A stretch of 64,000 bases of DNA from Margaritifera margaritifera (GCA_029931535.1 JAQPZY010001664.1:6207501-6271500), one strand, 5' to 3'. Positions 33,270-44,659 are shown, counted from the first letter of the stretch. Made by a program: numbers and translations. Notes: generated from the sequence alone by a model not told the origin.

Positions 33270-33933
33270 GCAGTCAGAATGGTGGGAAGGCATACACAAA
33301 CAGACGATCCCACTGGAAACTGAATGCATCTACTGCCCATGCTCTCTGGTCTGGGACTGGAGAAACATAGGAGGGAAGTCTGTTGATGAGCCTGGTCGCA
33401 CACAAGTCCACCAGAGGCTTTCCCCATAGTGAGAAAAAAGACTCTGTTATGGAGCAATGAAGAGACCATTCCATGAAGACTGTTTTTTCTAACCTGAACA
33501 GACTGTCCGCTAATACGTTTTTCTTCCCCATTATGTGGCAAACTCTGAGGGTGATGTTCTCCTAAGTTACCCAGCAGTGGAGGTTCCAGGCCTCCATGCA
33601 AAGAGAAGGGGAATGTGTGTCTCCTTGACATCAGAGATATGCTACAATAGACATGTTTGTTTTTTCTTCGGAGACCGTAACACATCAACTTCTTACTCTG
33701 TCAATGCACCCTTGCAACATTAGAAATATGGCTTTCATTTCTAGGTTGTTGATGTGGAGGGATGATTCATCCCAAGTCCAATGAGATTGGGCTGGTGAAA
33801 GAACATGGGGGTCCTTGACAGAGGGGGTTGTTCTTGAAACTGAAGTTGAAAACCCTTGCTCACAATAGAAAGGACCCACCCATCCTCCATGATGCTTGAC
33901 CAAGCCTCTGAAAAGAAGCCTAGATGAGCACAT
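33270..33933 (-). pseudogene. RT end/RNase H region of DIRS element A
   Basis: Contains HINNLEMKAIFLMLQGC (RNase H 'H-I-N-x-L-E-x-K-A', about 33715..33770), then GKKNVLADSLFRLEKT...EWSLH (33445..33530), D-L-C-A-T-R-L-I-N-R-L-P and D-A-F-S-F-Q-W-D...Y-A-F-P-P-F (33274..33420), all typical of DIRS RNase H domains. Sense jumps directly from FFHQPNL (RT start) to HWTWDESSLHINNLE, so the palm including Y-x-D-D is missing. Several frames are used. Confidence 0.75.
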
Positions 33934-36070
33934 ATGGGGACATATGGGACAGGAATATATGGCAGGAGAGGGTGTGAGTCTCTAGGGCTGTCCCCCCCAC
34001 CTCCTTTCTTAGGAATTGAAGGTGGGTTAGACAATTTCCTCCATGCGGGTCGTCGGCATCTGCATCTTGAACCTGTCGAGGAGGAGGTCTCATTTGAGGT
34101 TGCGGATTGGACTGAGGCTGTGTCTGTTTAAAGAAATTTGCATGTGGCCCCGGGGGGTGATTCACATTAGCATGCTTCCTGGCTGATTGTGATGGGCCAG
34201 GAGTGGGTGTGAAGGATCTGTGTTGATGATCCTTCAGATCTTGTGAAGACACGGCAGGGATGAGCCCTCGAAAGAGGGTTTCAGCTTCCATGGGAGCAGC
34301 CCTTAGAAGGTCTTTACTATGGTTAAGTAAGACCTTCTAGGAGTCCAACTGCTGATAAGACCTTCGAGGAGTCCAACTGCTGATAACGCCATTGAGACAG
34401 AAAGGACATGCTGGGATGTCTTGGCCACAGCTTCCATCACACATTGTAAATGCAGCTGGATTCAATGTGGCCTCCTTCAGCATACTAAACGAAGTAACTA
34501 AGAATAGGTCAGCATAAGAAGCTATGGTGACTAAAAGCCGGGCTTTCTGCTCAATAGCTTCAATTGTTTATGTGGGAAGGCGTACCCAGGTTCCAGTTGA
34601 GATACCCACTTGGGACGAACCAGTGTCCAACTGGGGAGGTTTAGTAGGCCACTTTGGGGAATGTACCTGGTAACTCAAAGCAGAGACAATTGGTCTCAAG
34701 GTAGAGAGATGAATGGACTACCCTCTACATCATCAACCGATGTCTTGGCCTTTCGAAAACATCTGTCATATTTCCTCAATTGTGGAGGAATGAGGAAGTA
34801 GCAGGTGGTCTGGTTGCAGCAGAGCCATGAAGATCTTTTCCAAAATATAAAGAATCTTATTGGACTGTGCATCAGATGGTTTTGGGCACATGTCCATGGG
34901 TAAAAGGTAGTAAACTTCATTTACCGCCTTATCAAAGGACTAGACCTCCTCCTCCAACTGAGAGGAAGTAATGGGCCTGATAGGAGGTATCAATGTAGTT
35001 GCTTCTACCTTGAACTCATCAGAGTCGACGAGAATAGAAAGGGCATCATCATCTAGTACACTCTGAGCAGGAGAATGGCTGGGCATCACTATATCCTTCA
35101 GTGGAGGAGGTGATATAGGAGCACTCTGTGCCACTGCCCGCAACTCATTGTGGTGATTAGGGGCTCTATGTGAGCTTGAAGTTTTAGTGGGAAGATGAGA
35201 CCACTTGTCTTTCCTTGATGATACTATGTCTCCAGCCTTCCTGGTGGGTGCCACCTGACAACAAATTTATTGCAGAACACAAGCCGCAGCATCACATCTA
35301 TTCTGGGTCCAGGGTCCAGTATCCCATGGATGCATAAAGGATCAATTACCATAAGGTGGAGGGGCCCACATCCCGTAAGGATTCATTGGGATAATTAATG
35401 AAGGAGGTGGGTACTGATCCAATCCCCTTCACTAGTCTGAACCTGGTGGGCAGACTCCTGCACAGGGCGTGACAGTAGAATGGGGAAAGGGGGGAACTCG
35501 GTCCAATCCCTATCCCCATACCATGAGGTCTCTGAGTAATGACCAAAGAAAGATCGGTGACTGGTATGAGATGACCGGCGACCGGTTAGATCTGACCAGT
35601 CATCTAGACTGGTGAGGCCCCTCCAGTTGTAGGGAATGAACTGACCAGTGATTGATGACTGGTGCCAGGTCACCAGACATTGACTGGTGACAGTACTGGT
35701 CAGGTGACATAGATATGTCAGAGCCTAGTTTGTCGGATTCTTCAATCAGTAAGGTGCAGTGCTGCTCCTCCCACACAGGAGGGCGGGACATGCTACCCCA
35801 GTGTTGGATGCAGTTCAGTTCCTCCCTTGCGGGATGGTGTGACACACTACCCAGGGTGTGAGACGAGTGATGCATCTCCTCCATCATGGAAGGGAGCGAC
35901 ACGCTACTATGAATGGGAGGAGTGTTCGATTTCTCTCTTTAGGGGGGAGGGAATCTACTCCTTGAATGTTCATTCCCTACAACTGGAGGGGCCTCACCTG
36001 TCTCCAAAGAGAAACGTCCCAAAAGCTCCTGGGACTCGGAAGTGTTCTTCTGGACTGAAGAACTAGTCAT
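33934..36070 (-). pseudogene. gag of DIRS element A
   Basis: ATG at 36070 (MTSSSVQKNTSESQELLGRF) opens a degenerate gag. Later parts include WPTKPPQLDTGSSQVGIS-like sense near 34600 and MEAETLFRGLIPAVSSQDLK at 34230..34291, which parallels MQRLFRGFIPSVASQDLRDQ in element B. A 30-bp block is duplicated at about 34325..34384. Repeated 'gactggt/gaccagt' words occur at 35540..35720. Frames are interrupted many times, so start and end are approximate. Confidence 0.65.
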
Positions 36071-36084
36071 CTTGCAGTGAGTCC

Positions 36085-36700
36085 CTTGGGTTCTGCAAGA
36101 GAGAAACCTGAAAAATCAGAAGATGAGGGGATTGACGTTTCCTCCACCTCCTATAAGTGCAACTGGAATCAGCCATATTCCAAATCTGATTAGACCATAT
36201 TTTGCAAAATACAAAATGATTCTTTCCTTCATGTGCACTTTGAACATGTGAGGCAGTCTGGGTGAGTGTCCCAAAGGCTCTTCTTGTGGCCACACTTTCC
36301 TACAGACTGTCCCGACACTGAAATAAAAATGTATCTGAAAGAGAACAATAAAGACAATATGTTACTATGTCACATGTTTGCATACAGTGTGTGCTATATA
36401 CACCCCCATGTATGCACAAAGTAAACAATGAACTTGCTCATTAGGAATTTAACTGTCTTTCTTAGTAACATAAGACGTTTCAATTGTAAACCTTTATTGT
36501 TCTCTTGGAGCAATGCAGACACACATTAACAATGCAATGCAAGTCACACAAACAACAATTAAAATTCAATAGTGAAAAGGAAAAAACACAGAATTGATAT
36601 TTAATCAATTATTTAAAAGAAAGGAATACCAATTCCTACTAAGTTAGGGTCGGGCCTCTGTTGCATTATTTCTTAACACAAAAGACTTACCCATAACCAA
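36085..36700 (-). other. Possible 5'-UTR intron of DIRS element A
   Basis: On the minus strand a strong donor, ATGG|GTAAGTC (near 36690), and a strong acceptor, TTTCTCTCTTGCAG| (near 36090), flank about 600 bp. The acceptor lies some 20 bases before the gag ATG at 36070. Splicing here would join the terminal-repeat leader to gag. Inference only. Confidence 0.35.
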
Positions 36701-36960
36701 TTGTATATTGATAAGAAGAGGGGTGTACCCTAACCTCTAAAGGGTGGTATACAACGTGGTAACCTAAGAGGTCCCTTCCAGAACTAATTTCTAAAAGGGG
36801 TGATGGATTACTGGCATATGAACAGAATACAGAAGGGATGAATGTAACACTGAGGTATAATATTGTTGAAGGTAAAACCACAAAGCAGTAAAAGAATCTC
36901 AACAAGCACTTTTTCTCTAGTCATGATCTACGACACATCCATTAATATGGCGTCCTTGAA

Positions 36961-37121
36961 AAAGACGACTGCATGGGCATACAGGGTGCACAAGTGGACC
37001 ATGTCTTATTGACAATTCTCCATTCTGTGGGAGGAGGTATTGACATCGAACAAAGTTTTTCAACATGAAAAAGTAAAAGCTACGCAATAGCAATGGACTA
37101 GATATTGCTGCTATTAAAATT
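36961..37121 (-). repeat. Inverted terminal repeat of DIRS element A, right (5' end of element)
   Basis: Complement of the left repeat: 'tgcatgggcat', 'gtcttattgacaattctcca', 'caacatgaaaaagtaaaagc', 'tacgcaatagcaatgg', ending 'attaaaat'. The two copies are roughly 85% alike with small indels, so the insertion is not very recent. Confidence 0.85.
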
Positions 37122-37519
37122 GTGTTTTTATAAACATGAACATGTCAGGGGGTCTGGGAGTACAAAATCATGTTTTCTGTTTTCATGATCAGGCAGGTAT
37201 GTTACCGACTGCCATTGACCATATTAGCTCAGAAGATGGAAAAAACCAGACAAACTGCCAGAAACTGCCAACACTCTGGATGGTGAGTCATTAACCCATG
37301 CAAATGCCAACTCCATGCTCGAACCCAACACTGAAGATGTGCAAAGTTAGTGTGTGACCAATGTGCAATCCAGGCACCAGTAGTACAGAAGAAAGACATT
37401 CATATGATATCTTCATATTCAAACACTGAAATCTTTCTTCTTTGCTCCAAGGCAGCCATGAAATTTATTGAGAACATATTGATTAGAACTAAAGTTATCA
37501 TGTAAAACTATCCTCTTCT

Positions 37520-37640
37520 CTGAGTCACTGTGATATTGACCTTTGATCTTGTCAATCCCAAATTAATATGTTTCTTCCTTTTCTGATGTGCAAGGCATCC
37601 AAAAAAGTTTGGTCAAAGTATATGATTTAGAACAAGCAGC
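37520..37640. repeat. Satellite R2, single degenerate unit
   Basis: 'tgagtcactgtgatattgacctttgatctt', 'cccaaattaatatgtttcttcctt', 'gcaaggcatccaaaaaagtttggtcaaa' match the R2 consensus seen at 22870..23830. Confidence 0.65.
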
Positions 37641-37649
37641 AACCCAAAT

Positions 37650-37855
37650 GGACTGACAAATATATGTAAATGTCATAACATGATATTCTCTTCTTTATGG
37701 ACTGACAAATAGATGTAAATGTTAAAACATGATATTCTCTTCTTTATGGACTGACAAATAGATGTAAATGTCATAACATGATATTTTCTTCTTTATGACT
37801 GACAAATAGATGTAAATGTCATAACATGATAATTCTCTTCTTTATGGTATGCATA
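37650..37855. repeat. 49-bp tandem repeat, about four copies
   Basis: 'gactgacaaatagatgtaaatgtcataacatgatattctcttctttatg' repeats with starts near 37651, 37700, 37749 and 37797. It lies 125 bp before a VPS13D exon end and has no coding sense. Confidence 0.9.
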
Positions 37856-37980
37856 TAACAAAAACTTCCACTAGACAAACATCATTCTGTATGAAAATTC
37901 CATGTCAACTTTTGTCTTAGTCTGGCTCAGGTTTGCATATATAGACAAATCTGAATGAGCACTATTATTTCTTAGCTTAC

Positions 37981-38065
37981 CATTTTCTTGAAAACAATAA
38001 AGTTGCCAGTTGTACACTCGAGCACCAACTGTTTGGTCTCCAGGCCTGATTCAGGATGACCTTTC
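37981..38065 (-). CDS. VPS13D: VPS13D-like exon (end of SHR-BD region)
   Basis: A TTACAG acceptor, 85 nt and a GTAAGC donor on the minus strand. The first base completes an Arg codon, then 28 codons read KGHPESGLETKQLVLEC to TGNFIVFKKM. Residues cannot be assigned to a motif individually. The exact phase match (2 into it, 0 out of it) and the position between PYAWDEP and the beta-trefoil exon support it as part of the same gene. Confidence 0.78.
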
Positions 38066-38687
38066 CTGTAAAAAAAGTATCATCTTTCTCATATTCAAAG
38101 AAGAACTTTTTGATCATGTAACTTGATCTTGAACACAAAGCATATCTGTGATATTTTCAGAATACCAGACTGGTATCTTAAAAAATATTATGTGAGATTT
38201 TACTGAATTCTGTGAGAAAAATTGATTTTTGTGAAGTGATGACAATGCAGACAGTCATTTGCATTGAATTTGAACAATTTTGAATAAGATGAATACTGAA
38301 TATGCACAGAGTGACAGAAATAATTCACATTACATTCATCTCCTGACTTACTTGCCTGGCAACTAATTACGGACATGACATGTCCCCTAGTCCTCTGCTT
38401 ATGTAAAGGTTCCTACTGCAAGTACTTTATGGTCCAGCACTCTCAATTTGTATACTATTTATGGTCCAGCACTCTGAATTAATATACCACTGATGTGACA
38501 CTTTGTTTCCATAATAACACAAAACTTACTGAATGCAGAAAATTCTGAGTATCAAAAGGCACCTCTGTGCAACTTTTTTTATGTGAACCAAGTTTGGCTG
38601 AAAGGTTGTGAATTGTCTGAGAGTTACTGAGAGTAAAGAAATGAAAATGTTTGCAAACAGACTTGTGTCCACAGACATAGCAATAGC

Positions 38688-38792
38688 TGTATCCCACCCA
38701 CCTATCCCCTTCCATATTTAATACCTGGGAGATACATTAGCTATATCCCACCCACCTACCCCCTTCCATATTTAATACCTGGGAGATACAAA
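38688..38792. repeat. ~54-bp direct duplication
   Basis: 'tagct.tatcccacccacctaycccctt' and 'ccatatttaatacctgggagataca' occur twice in succession, almost identical, indicating a recent local duplication. Confidence 0.85.
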
Positions 38793-38979
38793 AGTAATGT
38801 TCTTCCAATCCTTTTTTAATAGTCTTTAATCATGGATGGTAGATGCAAGTTCTCAACCATTACACTAACAATGGTTTATAGATCGCAAATGTTTAAATGC
38901 AACTTGTTGGAATGTCTTAGTAATCTCTGTTATTTCTATTGTACTTCATCATGATGTAGTCCCAACAATCATCAATTAC

Positions 38980-39920
38980 TTGTCAGTGAAATCTTTGTAC
39001 TCTGTCACACCAAGATGATATTGGAACCTACAATTTCTCAACAGCAAAAGGCAAATCTAGAAAACTAGTATGTATGTATATATACCAAGTATCACTTGGA
39101 TATATTTAATGGTTTTCAGAGTTTTGCTCCACAAAGAAAGGTGTGAATGATGGATGGATGGATAAACTGATGGACATAATTTTTTAAAATATTTAAACTG
39201 AAGAATTCCTGGTAGTGAAAAGCACATCTAGACCACTAGCATAATAGAAGCATACAGTTACATTGAGATATATTGAATAATTTTGGAGTTTCATTCTGGA
39301 GATGAACATGAATGATGGATGGCTGAATGATTAGACAAATGGATCAAAACATTAAAAATACTGAACCTGAAGAATTGTGAATAGCAAAAAAGCACATCTA
39401 CACTGCTAGTCTAATAAACAGACCAAATTTCACAAAGATATATTAAATAGTTTTGGAGTTTTGCCCCATAAACGAAAGTTTGAATAATGGATGGATGGAT
39501 GGACAGACAAATGGATAAAAACATTAAAAATATTGAAACTGTATAATTGTGAATAGCAAAAGGCACATCCTGACCACTACTCCAATATGTGTGCCAAGTT
39601 TCATATAGATATCCTGAACAGTTTTGGACTTTTGTTCTGGAAATTAAATTGGAATGGATGGATGGATGAACAAATGGATGAAAATGTTAAAAATAATGAA
39701 ACTGAAGAATTGCGAATAGCAAATGGCACATCTAAACCACTAATCTAATACTTGTACCAAATTTCATAGAGATATATTCAATGGTTTTGGAATTTGGCCT
39801 TGAAAATGAAATTCTTGAAAATGGACAGATGGATTGACAGAAATGTATGTGACAAAAACATTTAAAAATACTGAAACAGAAGAACTGAGAATAACAAAAG
39901 GCACACCTAGAAAAAATCAA
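38980..39920. repeat. ~165-bp satellite family R3
   Basis: About five units with starts of 'gcacatcta' near 39222, 39392, 39563 and 39726. Each has 'aaa.ttgaatgatggatggatgga', 'acaaatggataaaa', 'aaactgaagaattg.gaatagcaaaaggcacatctagaccactag', 'ccaagtttcatagagatatattgaat.gttttggagtttt'. Typical of dispersed molluscan repeats. Confidence 0.85.
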
Positions 39921-40000
39921 CATCTTACATACTTAGATCACATATTAAAACACCAAAATTGCATGACTCTCAATCTTCAAATAAGTAGCTTGAAGATTAA

Positions 40001-40007
<7 letters not shown>

Positions 40008-40066
<59 letters not shown>
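40008..40066. repeat. (CT)n microsatellite
   Basis: An almost pure TCTC run of about 59 bp at the right edge of the R3 array, some 120 bp from VPS13D exon 40186..40342. Confidence 0.95.
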
Positions 40067-40068
<2 letters not shown>

Positions 40069-40185
40069 AATAGGTAGGCTTCAGCTGAAGAAAAGGAAGA
40101 AGTTTATATTATGAGTTTATGTGCTCCTAATACTGTTTCAGGTCTCAATAATTTTTCACTATTGTAAAATATCCTCCTACATTAC

Positions 40186-40342
40186 CTTGGAAAAGTGGCT
40201 GCAGCTTGTATGTAGATAAAGTTCTGATAATAAAGCTTTTCCCCTTCCTCCAATTTGTCCATGCTGTAAGAAGCCATGGTTCCATTTGTTACAGAGAGTG
40301 TAATAACATGGTCCTCTGCTGGCTCATCCCAGGCGTATGGCA
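40186..40342 (-). CDS. VPS13D: VPS13D-like exon with PYAWDEP core of SHR-BD domain
   Basis: A TAACAG acceptor, 157 nt and a GTAATG donor on the minus strand. It encodes two bases of Leu, then PYAWDEPAEDHVITLSV through KLYYQNFIYIQAAATFP and two bases of Arg. P-Y-A-W-D-E-P is the most conserved signature of VPS13-family SHR-BD domains and anchors the whole gene assignment. Entry phase 1 and exit phase 2 match the neighbouring exons. No stop or frameshift is seen, so the exon looks functional. Confidence 0.88.
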
Positions 40343-40892
40343 CTGTTAGAAATCAGATGAAAAAGGTTATGAGTTTATTTATTTTCAAAGGTATAAATTT
40401 CATGGCTAGAGAAAATTTTTATTTTTATTAGTACCCAAATTCTTGAACTGGGGAAGCGATTGTGCTTTTTTTTTTTTTTTAAATGGATCATTTTGTTGGG
40501 TTTTTATTATTTCTAGTAACCACAAAATCCATGAAAATTGGTATCCCACAAAACATAATGGCATCTATTTAATTTTCTGTACACAATCAATCCATAAAAA
40601 TCATAATTATTTTTTCTGCTAAATTTGTCTGAGAATTAAAATATATAAGTGATAATTTTGAAAAAAAGGCAGAAATAAAAATAACATTTACTGAAAATGT
40701 GTTCTATACTTCACTTATTTATTGCCTGACATTTTTATGCTTATTTATATTGGGAATTTCTCTCGCAGACAAGTGTGTTACAGTGCTACTTGCTATTTTC
40801 AATAGACTGAATATTAAACTGAAACTGCTAAAAGAATTTTTATTATTTTTTTAACAGCTAACCTATTGGTTATCAATCTTTCCAATCATATT

Positions 40893-41735
40893 ACAACAAG
40901 AGTCCCTCGAAGGGACTGATGCTCTACTGTGTTAAAAGAATTTCCAGAAATTCAAGATAAGACCATTTCTTCCTTTTAACTGTCAAGTGTTGAAACCATC
41001 TCAGATATTCTTCAGCGATTAAAAATTTTTCAAATTAGCTGCCGTGGTGCACATATTGGATGTCAGCTTGGCAACATTTTCATTTAGGACAAAGTAGACA
41101 TCATTAGAAGCCTTTTGGTGAAAACCCCCCTGTCATAGTGATCATCCATTCAGGAAGAGTAGTGACAACAAGATTTCTATGACAGTCATCACGGCAGCCA
41201 TATTGGATGTACGACTTGCACCATTTTCATTTAGGACCAATTAGGTATCATAAGAAGTCTACTGGTGAAAACCCCATGCTGATATAGCCATACACTTGGG
41301 AGGAATAGAGATAACAAGATGACAGCAGTGGTGGCCATATTGAACATCAGATCAGCACCATTTTCAATTAGGACCAACTAGACATCATAAGAAGTCTTTT
41401 GGTGAAAACCCTATGTTGATATGACCATCCATGTAGGAGGAGCAGCGATAGAATATTTTCAAGATGGCCACTGTGGGGGCCATATTGGATGTCAGATTGG
41501 CCTCATTTTCATTTAGGACCAACTAGACATCATAAGTCTTTTAGTGAAAACCCCATGTTGATATGACCATCCATGTAGGCAGAGTTGCGATAACAAGATT
41601 TTCGAGATGGCCACTGTGGTGGCCAAATTGCATGTCAGATCAGCACCATTTTTATTTAGGACCAACTGGACATCATAAGAAGTCTCTTGATTAAAACCTC
41701 ATGTTGATATGACCATCCATTCAGCTTGTGTGAAT
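40893..41735. repeat. Satellite R1 array, second locus
   Basis: About five units spaced 142-146 bp ('gaccatccat' near 41423, 41565, 41711). It begins with 'acaagagtccctcgaagggactgatgctctactg', whose AGTCCCT-CGA-AGGGACT is a perfect short hairpin. The same satellite flanks the gypsy element at 5960 and 12763. Confidence 0.85.
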
Positions 41736-41814
41736 TCATAGTGACAGTTCACATCTGCAATCTTAGGTGTTGCTTGGTATATAGAGTATTTTGGATCTTT
41801 CTTTGTTTATTTCA

Positions 41815-42083
41815 ATAATGTACATCTATGTTGATGTATACAGTACTGTGTATACCAGGTGCTACTCCTATAAGTTTTACATCTATGTAGATGTACACAG
41901 TACTGCCTATGCCAGGTGCTACTTCTATAAGTTTTATATCTATGCTGATGTATACAGTACTGTGAATGCCAGGTGCTACTCCTATAAGTTTTACATCTAT
42001 GTTGATGTATACAGTACTGTGAATGCCAGGTGCTCCTTCTATAAGTTTTACATCTATGTTGATGTATACAGTACTGTGTATGC
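41815..42083. repeat. 57-bp satellite, left part
   Basis: Units of 57 bp ('ccaggtgctactcctataag', 'ttttacatctatgttgatgt', 'atacagtactgtgtatg'), starts of 'ccaggt' near 41855, 41912 and onward. As 57 is divisible by 3 the array has open frames (Y-x-R-C-Y-S-Y-K-F-Y-I-Y-V-D-V). It is split by a solo LTR and resumes at 42835. Confidence 0.92.
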
Positions 42084-42834
42084 TGTTATGTATGATGTTT
42101 ATATAATATTATAAATATTTTAGGAAATTATAAATGTTTCTTCACTTTAATATTTGCTTAAATCTTAATGTTATCAGGAAAAACATGTTTAACTAGTGTC
42201 CTTGAATTAGGTTGTTTTGATCAATATGTTTTCTCAATTTGAAGGTCAAGGTTGAATTTTGTTTACAAGTAAAATTCCATTAAGATGACACATGTTCTAG
42301 AACATTCTGTCATGTGACCAATCTTTATATATGCCATGTTTGGTGGGCATTTATTCAGTTTTGACATTACCATCAGTCTTGTAAAGAGCTATTACAGTTG
42401 TGAAAATTCATTACAAATTCTAAGAGAGGAATTATTTTAAATATTCATTGGAGTATAACAGTGCTCATAAACTTTTGGATTTTGGATTTTTAATTAATGA
42501 TTTTGGAATTTAACTGAACTTATTCCGAGATTTTGGAATACTTCATTTTGACATCAGCACATCAAGATTACTAGTACATCAGGACTTTGGAGACCATTGG
42601 CACATAATAACATTCAAGGACACAGCCGTGAATTTGGAACATTCTATATTTAGGACTTGTGATTAGAACAATCATTCTTATTGGATTATTAGGATTTCAA
42701 AACACATTACTGTAAGTGACTTTTTGATTTTTCATTTTAATTATCTAGTAATAAATTGCTTGTTGATTTTTTACTTGATTTGTTGGTTTCACTTTCTTTC
42801 TGTTACATTTTTCTTAGACCATAGAGTCGTAACA
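42084..42834 (+). mobile_element. Solo LTR of the gypsy element family
   Basis: 751 bp, reverse orientation relative to the LTRs at 6173 and 12010, from TGTTATG to GTAACA. It is flanked by ATGC at 42080..42083 and ATGC at 42835..42838, a perfect 4-bp target duplication. The duplication sits in the 57-bp satellite word 'tatgccaggt', which is interrupted exactly here. It differs from the full-length LTRs at scattered sites and small indels, so it is older. Confidence 0.95.
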
Positions 42835-43095
42835 ATGCCAGGTGCTACTTCTATAAGTTTTACATCTATGTTGATGTATACAGTACTGTGTATGCCAGGT
42901 GCTACTCCTATAAGTTTTACATCTATGTTGATGTATACAGTACTGTGTATACCAGGTGCTACTCCTATAAGTTTTACATCTATGTTGATGTATACAGTAC
43001 TGTGTATGCCAGGTGCTACTTCTATAAGTTTTACATCTATGTTGATGTATACAGTACTGTGAATGCCAGGTGCTACTCCTATAAGTTTTACAACA
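42835..43095. repeat. 57-bp satellite, right part
   Basis: Four and a half units, 'ccaggt' near 42838, 42895, 42952 and 43009, nearly identical to each other. It continues the array at 41815..42083. Confidence 0.92.
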
Positions 43096-43099
43096 GCCC

Positions 43100-44480
43100 A
43101 GTGATATCCTGATGCTCCCTAATGAAGGCTACCCAAGAAGTGTACATGCAATTATTGACAAAGGATATAGGTCATCCTCCTTTGGTGGTAATGTAGATGT
43201 CACTTGCAGAGAAAACAGCAGAGCATGTTAAATGCAAAGGAGACTAATTATGTGGACTTTTGGGAATTTAAAATGAATGGATATAAATACTGTGAATATT
43301 TCATCTGAAATATATCTCTCTGAAACTGAAGAAGTATGGTATGTATATTTTCTACTTTCCATTTACTATTTTATTACTATTTTCTCTTTGAAAATTGTCA
43401 TCAGAAATGCCATTGTTTCTTTTGCAGACTTTCAGGCTAAATGCCATTGTCTAGTTTTGAATTATGGGCAGAAGAAAGTTGTCATTGCATGTTTTAAGCT
43501 GAAAACCCGTTCTTTCTAATGCTGCAGATTTTTAGGTGAAATGCAAATCTTTCTGCTGTAACAGTTGCTGATTTTCAACCAAATTTCCTTTGCTGATTTT
43601 CACCTGAAATCTGGCATTTATCCAAATTTCATGGATATGCAAGTGGCTGGGACCTAAATTACACGAATTTCTATTCTCTTCTAACTAGACTAACAAATTT
43701 CATTCTGCATTTAAAGAGATTTATTTTGCTTTTTCTTTTCATGCAAAATTTTTCATTCTGATCAAACAAGACTGTTGACTTACATAGCAATTAACAACTT
43801 ACTACATGCATCCATCATTATACAACTCAACAAGATATCCAGTAATAACTGGTTCTTTAACATATTTTTAGCAGATTTATTATGCATTTGATCATAACAC
43901 ACCAATCCAGTCATCATAGGCAATTTAACAAGAAAAAGTCCATCTTCTAGCAAGACTTATTTTTTATGGTTCATACTTGTGATTCTACCGGTGGTAGGAC
44001 AAAAATACCATTTTAAAGGCCATTTACCACACATACCATTTTATACTTGAAATCTACCACTTTTAAAAAATAACAAATTTTAAAAAAATTCTTAACAAGA
44101 TAACAACAAAAAGACTTATTTTTACGTGTTCTATCGACACATTACAGAAACCACCCAGGAACCAGTCTACTGGGGACCGAAAATGTTATAGCACAATCAT
44201 CTGTGCAGTGATGTGTGGCTGAGTAATCAGATTAACATGTAAACAACAAGCTGTTAATTGATTACCTTATTGTTGTAATCTGTAGAGTCTAAGGCCAAAT
44301 GAAGAATGTTTTATGATGTGTTATAAGTAATGAAGGGATCAAAGGTGGTCCATGATGGCTTTTGAGTCTTTGATTAAAAATCGTTTGACTTTTGGTGGAG
44401 GTGAGATAAAAAGGAAAGACTGACCAAAACATTATTTTGGCAGAAACACTTGAGTAAGTAATTAGATTTTTTGTATTGTT
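43100..44480. other. Intron, no gene recognised
   Basis: AT-rich. 43390..43600 repeats words such as 'gattttcacctgaaat' and 'ttttaggtgaaatgc'. At 43985..44075 'accggtggtaggac', 'taccattttaaaggccatttaccac' and 'ctaccac' resemble a hAT subterminal region for the fragment at 44545..44982. Confidence 0.35.
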
Positions 44481-44659
44481 TAATTGTTGTTGCATTGTTC
44501 AACATTTTTTTTAGAGGAATATATAAGGGCAGCTCATATAACATATGGTTCAATTTATGTCAAAATGCAGAAACATCCACTTTCTCCAAATGCTAAAAAA
44601 CCACCGGCTAAGAAATATGAGACTCAGGAATACATCTCTAGTCCAACTATATATGGAGC

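Larger units (their letters stand above)
31571..37121 (-). mobile_element. DIRS1-like tyrosine-recombinase retrotransposon A, RT deleted
   Basis: About 5.55 kb, bounded by inverted terminal repeats of 160-170 bp (31571..31740 and 36961..37121) and holding an internal complementary region (31790..31905). On the minus strand the order is ITR, gag (36070 down to about 33950), RT/RNase H remnant (33930..33270), tyrosine recombinase (33068..32080), ICR, ITR. No flanking target duplication is expected for DIRS elements and none is seen. Most of RT has been removed by an internal deletion, and the recombinase is frameshifted. Close relative: element B at 52.1-57.6 kb. Confidence 0.85.

Noticed and set aside
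33934..34131. Plus-strand frames opposite the DIRS gag
   Set aside because: Shadow frames of the minus-strand element; no independent signal.
41815..43095. CRISPR-like array
   Set aside because: Units are contiguous 57-bp tandem copies without distinct spacers, in a eukaryotic intron.
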